Position numbers and translations under genes: made by a program. Source: Stentor roeselii (taxonomy: Eukaryota; Ciliophora; Heterotrichea; Heterotrichida; Stentoridae). From it: a DNA stretch of 64,000 nucleotides. Where the stretch lies: contig RSEH01000165.1 in the NCBI GenBank assembly GCA_006503475.1, forward strand, positions 44,380 to 108,379. The letters run 5' to 3'. Shown here piece by piece: positions 1 to 8,145 of this stretch (within the stretch, counting starts at the first letter, position 1; each line of letters starts with the position of its first letter). Under the pieces are notes generated by a model, which saw only the letters and a list, made by a program, of their open reading frames with translations, did no database searches and was not told the origin of the DNA.

Positions 1-1032
1 GGATCGAGTTTGGTCTCAAAACTCACCTGCTCCATGTCGAAACACGCTTTGCAAGTATTGGGAATAGGAAAAGTGCCATGCTTAGTACTTCCTTTAGCTA
101 CTGGGATGTCGCTTACTCTGTGTTTATTGACTCTAAGACAAGTCAGACCTGTGATTGAAAATTAGACTAGCCAAATAGTTATATGGAGCAGAATAGATCA
201 GAAAACTTGCCTGAAGTGCATCTTTACTGCCGGGCTGCAGGTTGAGGTACTTGAAGGTCGACTTGATGGGGAAAAGGTAGTAACTGGAGATTTGGAAAGT
301 TTGATTGATCGAGTTGGTCTGGATAATATATTATGTGTAATGACTACTACCAGTTGTTTCGCGCCAAGAGTCCCCGACGACATCGAGTCAGTCTCTAAAA
401 CCTGCAAAGAAAAAAACCTCCCTCACGTGATAAACAACGCTTACGGTCTTCAATGCACAAAAATCTGCCATCACATAAAAGAATCAATAAGATTAGGAAG
501 AGTGGATTTCATAGTCCAAAGCACCGACAAGAATTTTTTAGTTCCAGTTGGAGGAGCGATCGTAGCCAGTCCAAACAAGTCTCTCCTCGACAAGTTGAAC
601 ACTCTTTACCCAGGAAGAGCTTCGATGTCAAACGTCATGGACCTCTTCATCACTTTTTTAGCGATGGGGACAAAGAAAATGACCGACTTGGTCAAGACTC
701 GCAAAGCCTTGGCTGTTGAATTCAAAGAAAAACTTTCAATCATTGCACAAAACTTCGAAGAAAAAGTTATTGACAGTAAAGAAAATACTATTTCTTTTGC
801 AGTTACTTGCAAAAGAGAAGACCTGGGAAGTAAATTGTTTTTAAGAAGGGTCTCTGGATGTAGGTTCATCGGAAGTGCAGAAAAAGAAGTGTGTGGAGTA
901 AGATTTGGAAACTATGGAAGTAGTTTTAGTGGTTATCCTTTTAAGTACTTCACAGCAGCTTGTGCTTTAGGTCTTTCAACAGGTGAAATCGAGGTGTTTT
1001 TAGAACGTTTAAAAGGTATTCTTAATGATTAA
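1..1032 (+). CDS. SEPSECS: O-phosphoseryl-tRNA(Sec) selenium transferase (SepSecS), 5' end outside window
   Basis: This PLP enzyme converts phosphoseryl-tRNA(Sec) to selenocysteinyl-tRNA(Sec) with selenophosphate, the last step of eukaryotic selenocysteine synthesis, in the cytosol. The frame is open from base 1 (GSSLVSKLT, a block typical of the family), so the start lies upstream; 338 residues are visible. A 15-nt intron at 151-165 carries an in-frame TAG; removing it joins RQVRP to TSQIVIWSRIDQKTC, a conserved family block. Other family marks are SCFAPRVPD, VINNAYG and VQSTDKNFLVPVGGA; the lysine at 529-531 in that last block is the expected PLP lysine. YPGRAS follows. The protein ends with TAA at 1030-1032, at the expected family C-terminus. 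Its presence implies that the organism makes selenoproteins. Identification is strong; only the N-terminus is missing. Confidence 0.95.
151..165 (+). other. 15-nt spliceosomal intron (SepSecS)
   Basis: GTGATTGAAAATTAG lies between codons (phase 0). It contains the only stop in the conserved frame, and its removal restores an unbroken SepSecS alignment. It starts GTG rather than the GTA of the other four introns found here. Confidence 0.92.
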
Positions 1033-1141
1033 AGCTTTTGAATGGAAACTATTAAAATGGTATAAAAAACTGAAAGTTTAATAGTAAAAATGTCGAATGA
1101 GATCCGTTTCTAGCTAGATTAGAATATAATAATCACTCATA

Positions 1142-1606
1142 ATGGACTTGTCAAATTTGATCGAAATCATTCATTCTCTCGGAGTCTCTCTACAAAAAAC
1201 GACTCCAGTCCACTCGACCTTCTTGCTTTTGCTTGAAGAAACGAACCACAAGATCCAAGGCATTCTTCAGACGATAAATTTATCTGGAGATCTTCTAAGT
1301 TCTCCTGAAATTGAAGCTTATGAAAGATATATCAACAACCTCACTTCGAAGCTTATTCAAGAAAACATCACTGCTGTCTTCGCACTACTCAAAGCTATCG
1401 AAGATGATCTTAGATGTAAGAAAAAGATCGGAAAATCGGAAAATTATGGTTTTTTGACGAAAACTGAAATTAAAAAACTTTGTAGAGATTTGAGAAGTGA
1501 ACTACTTGTTAATAAAGATCTTCTTAGCACTTGCCAGGACTACTGGGGGAGTTTGTATCGACTGATGAAGTTTGAAGATTACTTTCAAAAAGTCAGTGTA
1601 ATGTAA
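1142..1606 (+). CDS. Small helical protein of unknown function
   Basis: I do not recognise this 154-residue protein. It starts at an ATG 109 bp after the SepSecS stop and ends TAA. It is predicted by eye to be mostly helical, with leucine-rich amphipathic stretches, no signal peptide, no membrane segment and no metal-binding motif. The middle (residues about 60-95) and the basic KCKKKIGK-like stretch near residue 92 are followed by another helix. Codon usage matches its neighbours and the frame is clean, which supports a real gene. Its function cannot be inferred from the context. Confidence 0.7.
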   Translation: MDLSNLIEIIHSLGVSLQKTTPVHSTFLLLLEETNHKIQGILQTINLSGDLLSSPEIEAYERYINNLTSKLIQENITAVFALLKAIEDDLRCKKKIGKSENYGFLTKTEIKKLCRDLRSELLVNKDLLSTCQDYWGSLYRLMKFEDYFQKVSVM

Positions 1607-1621
1607 AATTAATTATGCTAG

Positions 1622-2167
1622 CTAGCTTAGATTTACCTTTTGGGGCTGTTTACGTCTGCAGCAACAAAGTCTTCGACATATGTTAAACGACTTTCGAGGC
1701 GGATTAACCAATACTTCAACAGCCAATGATAAAGCACTCCTGAAACCAGGATCAAGTAAGTAACTCAAAGGACTATCTTCCGGATTTTCATAACAAAGAA
1801 GTCCCATAACATCCCCAACACTAACCTTCAACTTTTTCTGTCCAATCAAAACAAAAACGCATTCATCACGCCGAGTTGCAAAAGCTTTTTGAGCAAATCT
1901 CATAGCTTCAATTGACTTTTTCCTTAAAACCAACTCAATAAACTCTTGCATATGAAACTGAAGACTGAGTTCCGAAGGGTCAAATCGTGACTCTTTCAAT
2001 AAAGAAAACGCTTCTAAAGGAAATCCAAGAATGATAAGTTTCTGACAATTATAAGAAAGTTCAGAGGTAGACCTGACAGTACCAGGAATGATTTTAAAAT
2101 TTTCCAACTCAATGAATTCCTCAGAGTCCTCAAGTTGTTTATATTTTATACTCGCGCGTGTTCCCAT
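1622..2167 (-). CDS. CTLH/CRA-domain protein (GID8/RanBPM-like)
   Basis: This 181-residue protein contains a CTLH module (residues about 45-90, LGFPLEAFSLLKE followed by FHMQEFIELVLRKKSIEAMRFAQKAF). A CRA module follows (about 118-150, MGLLCYENPEDSPLSYLLD), in the order found in GID8, RanBPM and MAEA. In those proteins the modules assemble the GID/CTLH E3 ubiquitin ligase. The usual N-terminal LisH motif is not obvious, and the protein is shorter than GID8 (about 230 residues). A cysteine-rich basic tail (ICRRLCCCRRKQ) is unusual and could be palmitoylated. The domain call is solid; membership of the ligase complex is inference. Confidence 0.8.
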   Translation of the reverse strand: MGTRASIKYKQLEDSEEFIELENFKIIPGTVRSTSELSYNCQKLIILGFPLEAFSLLKESRFDPSELSLQFHMQEFIELVLRKKSIEAMRFAQKAFATRRDECVFVLIGQKKLKVSVGDVMGLLCYENPEDSPLSYLLDPGFRSALSLAVEVLVNPPRKSFNICRRLCCCRRKQPQKVNLS

Positions 2168-2214
2168 TTATCATGTAATAATTACAAAGACTCATCAAAC
2201 ATCTCTAATCATTA

Positions 2215-2430
2215 TTAAGCAGCAGAACTTCTATCAAGAATATTGTAATTCAACAGTTTCCCAATCAAATCAACATGTGTCAAAAGCATTCTTCTGCAAC
2301 AATACCTCTTCAAGTTCAGCTGATCAAGAGCTTCTCCTTCAGGAACATCTTCTTCAAGCAAGCTGAGATATTTTTCCCATTTGTTTCCGACGACTTTTCC
2401 ACAAGTGAAGCACCTAACAGGAATAATCAT
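2215..2430 (-). CDS. POLR2L: DNA-directed RNA polymerases I, II and III subunit RPABC5 (RPB10)
   Basis: RPB10 is a small zinc-binding core subunit shared by the three nuclear RNA polymerases. The 71 residues match the usual family length. The N-terminal [18 protein letters not shown] carries Cys7 and Cys10, and the atypical C-C pair (Cys44, Cys45) sits in [10 protein letters not shown]. Together these form the family's zinc site. It lies 47 bp downstream of the CTLH gene's start on the same strand and 35 bp from the RBR gene's stop. Confidence 0.97.
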   Translation of the reverse strand: MIIPVRCFTCGKVVGNKWEKYLSLLEEDVPEGEALDQLNLKRYCCRRMLLTHVDLIGKLLNYNILDRSSAA

Positions 2431-2465
2431 TATAAATGGCTAAGATCCGGATCTATTACTCTAAA

Positions 2466-3698
2466 TTATTCACATTTGCACCCCTGGTAACTTCCACAAG
2501 TATAACAAAAAATCGTTCCACATGTGCATCGAAGGCGAATCGAGTCAGTTTTTTCCACCCAAAAGCCGCACATCATGCAAGACTTGAACTTCTGACCCGT
2601 CGCCATTCCCACCACGCGATTCACTCTTCCCGGCCAAGGTAAGTCCTCACAAGTATACCCCGGGTGGGCGACTCTGCGACAATTGAGGCAGTATCCGCGA
2701 TTGCAAAGTTTGCAGTGGTAGTCGTCTTGACCCTCTTCGTATTCAAACATGTTTCGACAACCTGCAGTGGGGCAACTGCTGAAGACTGAGTCTTCACTGT
2801 GCATGAAGGCTTTGAAGGTCAGGTCTGAGTAAAGCTGGGACTGTCTTTTTGAAAGGTTTGAATTGATTTCGACGATTGTTAGTTCTGTCTTGCAGGACTT
2901 GCATTTTATTGGAATCACTTTGTTATCGAGGTCTTTTATTATCTGGTCTTTTAGGCACTTCTTGTGGAAGAAGTGGGAACATTTTTCAAGCATGCAGAGG
3001 TCTTTGTCTTGAACTTTTTCTTTGCAGTCTGTGCAACGGATCGCTTGTTGTTCTCGTCTTTTTTCGTCTTCTAACTGCTTTAATAGCTTTTCTTGGTACT
3101 CTCGTTCAAGTCGGTCTTTTAATTCTTTTGCTTCTTTTTCAGAGTCGAGTCGTTTTTGCTCTTCGAGTTTTCTTTGAAGTAAGGCTTCTTTTTCGTCGAT
3201 TCTTTTCAAGATTCCGAGAACTTCGAAAGCTTGTTGTTCGATTTTTTGGAGATCTTCAGGGGACATTTTTTTTTTTGCTGTAGGAAAGTTTTTTAGTTGT
3301 TCTGATGTTGAAGAGTTGATGGGCTTGATGTTTATTTCAGGGATTTTTGGTGATTTGATATGAATTGGAACTTTTAGGCTCGGCTTTGAAGAGCTTTCGG
3401 AATTTCCGTTCAATTCTGGCTTTGGGCCTTGCGGCTTGGACAGGTGAGATTGAAGAAGCTTTTTGCCTTCTTCGACTTGCCCTTGGTATAGGTGGAACTC
3501 GATTATTGCTTTGTTTGTTTTGGATAAGGTATCGTTGTCGAAGGCTGCTTGGGCTTGTTTCAGAGTTTCTAATATTTCGGTTAGGTTTGATTTGGACCTG
3601 GCTAGTGAAATCCCTGCAACGAAAATCGCCTCCGCTGTTAGGTCTTCTGAGTAGTTGATCACTTCTTTTAGGTCCTCTAGAAAAGATTTGATGTTCAT
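2466..3698 (-). CDS. RBR-type (RING1-IBR-RING2) E3 ubiquitin ligase, RING2 atypical
   Basis: The 410-residue protein has a helical N-terminal half, with a Glu/Lys-rich coiled coil at about 145-220. It ends in a C-terminal RBR module. RING1 starts at about residue 222 (CTDC, then CSHFFHKKC and CKSC), the IBR domain covers about 305-350 (CRNMF, CKLC, CLNC) and RING2 about 375-410 (CMMC, CTCG, FCYTCG). RBR ligases pass ubiquitin from RING1-bound E2 to a catalytic cysteine in RING2, normally in a GGCxHMxC-like segment after (I/V)EK. Here the segment after VEK reads TDSIRLRCTCG, with no cysteine at that point, so HECT-like transfer may be lost. The protein ends directly after RING2. The family call is strong; activity is doubtful. 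Confidence 0.9.
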   Translation of the reverse strand: MNIKSFLEDLKEVINYSEDLTAEAIFVAGISLARSKSNLTEILETLKQAQAAFDNDTLSKTNKAIIEFHLYQGQVEEGKKLLQSHLSKPQGPKPELNGNSESSSKPSLKVPIHIKSPKIPEINIKPINSSTSEQLKNFPTAKKKMSPEDLQKIEQQAFEVLGILKRIDEKEALLQRKLEEQKRLDSEKEAKELKDRLEREYQEKLLKQLEDEKRREQQAIRCTDCKEKVQDKDLCMLEKCSHFFHKKCLKDQIIKDLDNKVIPIKCKSCKTELTIVEINSNLSKRQSQLYSDLTFKAFMHSEDSVFSSCPTAGCRNMFEYEEGQDDYHCKLCNRGYCLNCRRVAHPGYTCEDLPWPGRVNRVVGMATGQKFKSCMMCGFWVEKTDSIRLRCTCGTIFCYTCGSYQGCKCE

Positions 3699-4098
3699 TG
3701 TTATTAAAATTTTTGAAAGGGATTAAAGGATTTTTTGGAAGATTTTAAAGGGCAGGGTTTTTGAGGTTACCTTTAATTTTTTGAGCCTGGTAAAGAATGA
3801 TTAATTTTTTAGTGAAAACTGGGAAAGTTTTCGGGGTCAAGAAGAAAGTGGATCTTTAAGTAAATGATTTTAATAATCATCTTTTTCAGTTTCGAGAAGG
3901 TTAACAAACTTTTTCATGTTCAGTTTAGTTGATCACGAATATTAACTGAAAACCCTAAAAAATATCATAAAACCCTCTAAATTTCACAAAAATGAGTATT
4001 TAAATTAAACAAAAAAAATTCTCTACTCAAATAAAAAATTCCAAACCATCAAACCTTTCTTCTCTTAAAACTACTCAAAAAACATTAAACAGTTAAGT
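3699..4098. other. Intergenic gap, about 400 bp
   Basis: No reading frame or RNA gene was recognised. The sequence lies between a gene start and a gene end, both on the minus strand. It is G/T-rich at the left and switches to A/C-rich near 3930, so it holds one of the composition flips described in the findings. Confidence 0.6.
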
Positions 4099-4710
4099 TT
4101 AATTCTTCCCCTTAGGACTAGTACTCATTACTTTAGACTTTTTAATAGAAATCTTTCCCAGTCCTCCTCTTTGATCCCCTTTGCGATCTTCAAGCCCTTT
4201 TCCCTTATCCATCATTTGAAAATAAGCAGGAATCCTAGCTTCAAGCTGTGCAAGTTTACATCCCTGAAAACTCATTCTATTCTTCAAATCTTTAAGTTTC
4301 TTCTTCTGTTTTTCAATAACTTTATCAAGTTTTTCGATCTTTTCATCTTTACTCGAGACTTTCTGTGACTTTTGAGCCAAAACGCTTTTAAGATAATCAA
4401 TTGACTTCTTCAAGAACTCGACTTCAACTTTAATGACTTTGAGTTTCTTGTCAGTTTTGGCTTCTTGAGATGATTCGATGCCAATTTCAGGAAAATTAGG
4501 AAATTTTATTTGAATTGTATTGTGGATGTCAAGATCTTTTAGTCTTTCTGAAGGTTCTGCACTGTTTGGACTTATTGGAGTTTGGGGAAAGATGAAGTTC
4601 TGGGATTCATCTTCAGGTTGTAGCATTGACATTGAAAGGGCTGAGACGTTTTGGATGATTGACGACATTCCTTCAGACTCATCACATTTAAGACTGTCTT
4701 CGAGCTCCAT
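4099..4710 (-). CDS. Coiled-coil protein of unknown function
   Basis: I do not recognise this 203-residue protein. The first 85 residues are acidic, Ser- and Pro-containing and probably disordered (MELEDSLKCDESEGM). A strong coiled coil of Lys/Glu/Leu heptads spans about residues 90-150 (LKVIKVEVEFLKKSIDYLKS). The C-terminal 50 residues are basic and glycine-rich (KGKGLEDRKGDQRGG). There is no membrane segment. It is divergently arranged with the PH/ORD gene, 188 bp apart. Clean frame and matching codon use argue for a real gene. Confidence 0.75.
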   Translation of the reverse strand: MELEDSLKCDESEGMSSIIQNVSALSMSMLQPEDESQNFIFPQTPISPNSAEPSERLKDLDIHNTIQIKFPNFPEIGIESSQEAKTDKKLKVIKVEVEFLKKSIDYLKSVLAQKSQKVSSKDEKIEKLDKVIEKQKKKLKDLKNRMSFQGCKLAQLEARIPAYFQMMDKGKGLEDRKGDQRGGLGKISIKKSKVMSTSPKGKN

Positions 4711-4898
4711 TTATAAAAATCGTTTATTTTCGGAATTATTAAAATTTGGAAGAAAATCATTCAAATTTTCTTTGGTTTAATTGAGTTTTTTTAAGATTTA
4801 TTTTAATTGATAGGAATTTGGTTTTGTTGAAATTTTCAGGCTTATTAGTCTTAGCTTTCGAATAAATCTTTCATTTTTCCTTTAATAGCTATAAACGT

Positions 4899-7316
4899 AT
4901 GGAAGCCAAAGAACCTTTAAAGGGACAGTTATATCATCGGGAAAAGTCACAACGTTACCTTTATGTCCTTGATGAAGAAATTGGAGCTGTTTATTGCTTT
5001 AAAAGAAAGGTGAACCAAATTCGCTCCAAAGTTTTGATTCTTTCTGGATGCGAGTTTTTGGACTACCCAAGTAAAGTTTAAGCAGATTGTCTTCTTTCTG
5101 AGAATGGATATGCTGCCAGTTTTGATCTGAAAATTGATGAACAGACTTATGCTGTTGTTTGTGAAGATGGTCTTAACCTTGCATCAATTAAAAGTAAATT
5201 TGAGGAATGTTCTAAGCTTCCTATTCCTTTAACTTATCGCAAATGTTGTAGAGTCTTTCGAGGAGTAGGCTTTATCTTGTCAATTCCTTTCAAGTTTTCA
5301 AATGCTTTATGCACAGGTCTTGAAGCAGTAGGTGATCGTTTCAGCCAAGCTCCAGACCGAGTATTCAAGATCCCAGTAAACGAAAACCGAAGAAAGCAGC
5401 CAGGAAACTTCGCAAGTGGAATTTTCATGGGTACAGGAAAGATGTTAATCGGTATCGTAAAAGGAATCGGAGGACTAATCTACGAGCCGATAAAAGGAGC
5501 GAAAACCGGAGGATTCAAAGGCGCAACAAAAGGTTTCGGAAAAGGCATCCTGGGTCTAGTCTGCAAGCCAGTGGCCGGAACAATCGAGTTCGTGACTTAC
5601 ACAGTGCGAGGAGTGAGCAACACTCCTTCATCCGTATACAGAATGGCAGCGAATATATATAAAAAGCGTCAACTTCGAAAGCAAAAACAACTCAATTTCA
5701 ATGGATTGATCGACAACGCACCTTACACCCCGAAACTCGGTGAATACAACGATGACGATGAACAAAATCCAGATATGGAAGGAAATCAACAGGATGATAA
5801 AGAACCTCTTGACCCAGATGAGTTGATTTTGCCTATTTTAGATAGAAACAACCGTTTAAGGCAGTGGATTCTTGAACTTTCTCAGGTACTCAGGCAAGAA
5901 ATCGACCTGCTCTTTGAAGAAAATGATGAAAATGATGTTTTAGAGTACAGGGTCCAAGAAGCTACTGAACTTGGCAGAGCTTTAAAGGAAAAAATCATTT
6001 ACATGATTGAGGAAATCAAAAAGGTTCATGAGGAAAGTCAACTTGATAATGATCTGGTCAAGGACTATAATAATCGAATCATTTCAGGCTTGAAGGACCT
6101 TGGAATTGATGTGACTGGCTTTGAAGTCTTGGAACTTGCCAGTGATATCGAAGAAATTCTGATAGAGGAAAAAGATCTTGAACTTCAGAGCATAAAAAGC
6201 TTTCTGGAACCTGAAGTTGTTGTTGAACCTCCGAAACCCGTTATTAATTATTTTGTGGAACAAGCGAAATCCTGGAGGCCGAGTTTGCTTAAAGATGATT
6301 ATAGAGTACCTGAGGCTGGACCCAATGGAGGCATTCCTCTCACTGATGACCAGGTACTCAAGAAATTAAGGGATGTTGGAAAAGAAATTGTTAAGTCGCT
6401 TGGAAGGGAGATACTTCGAGGAAACTTCAATTTAACTACGGTTTCTTTTCCTATTAAATGCATGCAACCGACTACCACACTTCACAATACTCTTAAGTCT
6501 ATGACTTTAGCTCCTCTTTTCTTTACTAAGGCTGGACTCTCTACTAACCCTATTGAAAGACTCAAGTTTTTAGCATGTGGAACTATGGGAACATATCGAA
6601 ATACTAGTGCTTTTTTGAAACCTGTAAGTTTTATATAGCTCAATCCGATAATAGGCGAAACGCTTAATGCTGAAATGGAAGATGGAAGCAAGATGTACTG
6701 CGAGCAGACCTGCAACCACCCTCCCACTTCTCACTTTTACCTAGTCGGTCCAGACGATTTATACACAATGAGCGGATACGTGATTTTTTCCACTTCAGCA
6801 GGTTTCAACTCACTAACAGTATTTTCCAATCAGCTCCGAAATCAAGGTAAAAAGCAAATAAAATTCAAAGACGGTTCAATAATTCAAATAACATTTCCCG
6901 ACGACCAATTCGTGAAGACCTTCATCGGGACCATGCGTCAAGAGACCTTCGGCAGTTTTACAATCGACGACAAAAAAAACAAGCTTCAATGTCTTGTCAA
7001 CATCGGCAACGTGAAAGGCAAACTTTCAGACTACGTGGAAGGTGTAATCGTAGAAGACGGTAAAAGAATCGTGAGTAAATTAACAGGGACTTATCTCGGG
7101 TACTTCGAATTCGACGGTGTCAGGTACTGGGACGCTCGAGAAGTTTCTGCTTTTCCCATGATTCCCAAGACGATTTTACCTTCCGACTCAGATTTAAGAG
7201 AAGATTTAAAATATCTGAGAGAAGATCGACTTGTTGAGGCGCAAGCCTCAAAAGAACAACTCGAAGCAGTTCAAAGAAATGACAGACGACTTCGAGACCT
7301 TCATAAGCCACATTAG
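4899..7316 (+). CDS. PH domain / VPS13-C-like / oxysterol-binding (ORD) fusion protein
   Basis: The spliced product is about 795 residues, from exons 4899-5070, 5086-6623 and 6639-7316. Residues about 5-100 look like a PH domain (LKGQLYHREKSQRYLYVLD). Residues about 169-234 match the glycine-rich VPS13 C-terminal signature (GIGGLIYEPIKGAKTGG, GFGKGILGLVCKPVAGT). An acidic helical linker follows. Residues about 510-770 form an OSBP-related lipid-transfer domain: removal of the second intron creates KPLNPIIGETL, followed by EQTCNHPPTSHFYLVG, where NHPP replaces the usual HHPP. ORDs move sterols or phosphoinositides between membranes, and VPS13 proteins are bridge-like lipid carriers; here only the VPS13 C-terminal part is present. 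A role at membrane contact sites is inference. Only 11 bp separate it from the next gene. Confidence 0.88.
5071..5085 (+). other. 15-nt intron 1 of the PH/ORD gene
   Basis: GTAAAGTTTAAGCAG, phase 1, ending CAG. The unspliced frame stops inside it. Removing it keeps the PH-like domain open into the long second exon. Confidence 0.9.
6624..6638 (+). other. 15-nt intron 2 of the PH/ORD gene
   Basis: GTAAGTTTTATATAG, phase 0. It splits the ORP signature exactly between KP and LNPIIGET, so its removal is strongly supported. Confidence 0.97.
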
Positions 7317-7327
7317 GATAAATTTAA

Positions 7328-8044
7328 ATGTCGAATACTCGTATAGACAACTCATTACCAAAAAACGCGAAACCTCCAACAGCGGTGACTGTGCAGAACA
7401 CTTTAACGAGTTCAGAAGACTCAGAAGAGACTCGTGAACTTCAGATAATCTTGGAATATCGAAGTCTTCGAGCCTTTGCACCTTCCGGGGTTTACGTAAT
7501 TCCGACGATTCAAGATCTTTACAAGTGGTATGGACTGTTGTTTATCAGAGGAGGAGAGTATCAAGGCGCTATCTTCAAGTTTAGACTCGAGATTCCAAAG
7601 GACTACCCTTGCTCACCCCCTGCAGTCTTTTTTCTGTCGCATGTTTTTCACCCCCTGGTCTGTCCTGAGACTGGACAATTAAACTTGTCGCCGAGGTTTC
7701 AGACTTGGACTCCTAAAAAAGACTTCATTTTTATGGTTCTTTCACATATCAAGGTCTGCTTTCATAGTTATGAAAATTGGAAAGATTTGAAGTACGTCAA
7801 GAATACTAATGCTAGTACTTTGTTTGAAACTGATGAACTTCAGTTTATTCGGGAAGTCAAAACTTGTATCATGGCTTCTCTTGATGACCTGCAGGATAAT
7901 AATGATGATTTTCCTATCAGACTTAAAAGTTTCAATACTTTTCATAAAAAAGTACTTGATGAGATCAAAAGACCTGACCGAGGTTCAACGCCTCCTGAAC
8001 AAAGTGAAGCATTTATGAGGTGGTTTAAAAATACTTTTATTTAG
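7328..8044 (+). CDS. AKTIP/FTS-like inactive ubiquitin-conjugating (UEV) protein
   Basis: This 238-residue protein has a UBC fold at about residues 40-170: LEYRSLRAFAPSGVYVIPT, WYGLLFIRGGEYQGAIFKF, IPKDYPCSPPAVFF and HVFHPLVCPETGQLNLS. This arrangement resembles AKTIP/FTS, the E2-variant subunit of the FTS-Hook-FHIP complex that links endosomes to dynein. The active-site cysteine of true E2s should follow the HPLV...G segment; here the sequence is GQLNLS, with no cysteine, so it is predicted to be catalytically dead. The C-terminal helix and tail are longer than in a plain E2. The family call is good, but the partner proteins are not visible here. Confidence 0.85.
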   Translation: MSNTRIDNSLPKNAKPPTAVTVQNTLTSSEDSEETRELQIILEYRSLRAFAPSGVYVIPTIQDLYKWYGLLFIRGGEYQGAIFKFRLEIPKDYPCSPPAVFFLSHVFHPLVCPETGQLNLSPRFQTWTPKKDFIFMVLSHIKVCFHSYENWKDLKYVKNTNASTLFETDELQFIREVKTCIMASLDDLQDNNDDFPIRLKSFNTFHKKVLDEIKRPDRGSTPPEQSEAFMRWFKNTFI

Positions 8045-8145
8045 CTTAGAGGCTTATTATTCAAGTTTTTCATCTTAATCAGGTGCTATCAAAGATTCTT
8101 AATAATTAAAGAAAGCTCTAAATCTATTGATTACAATAATTAATA

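Noticed and set aside
2876-3658. Leucine-rich frames on the plus strand opposite the RBR gene
   Set aside because: Antisense shadows of a Lys/Glu-rich coiled coil, with no independent evidence.
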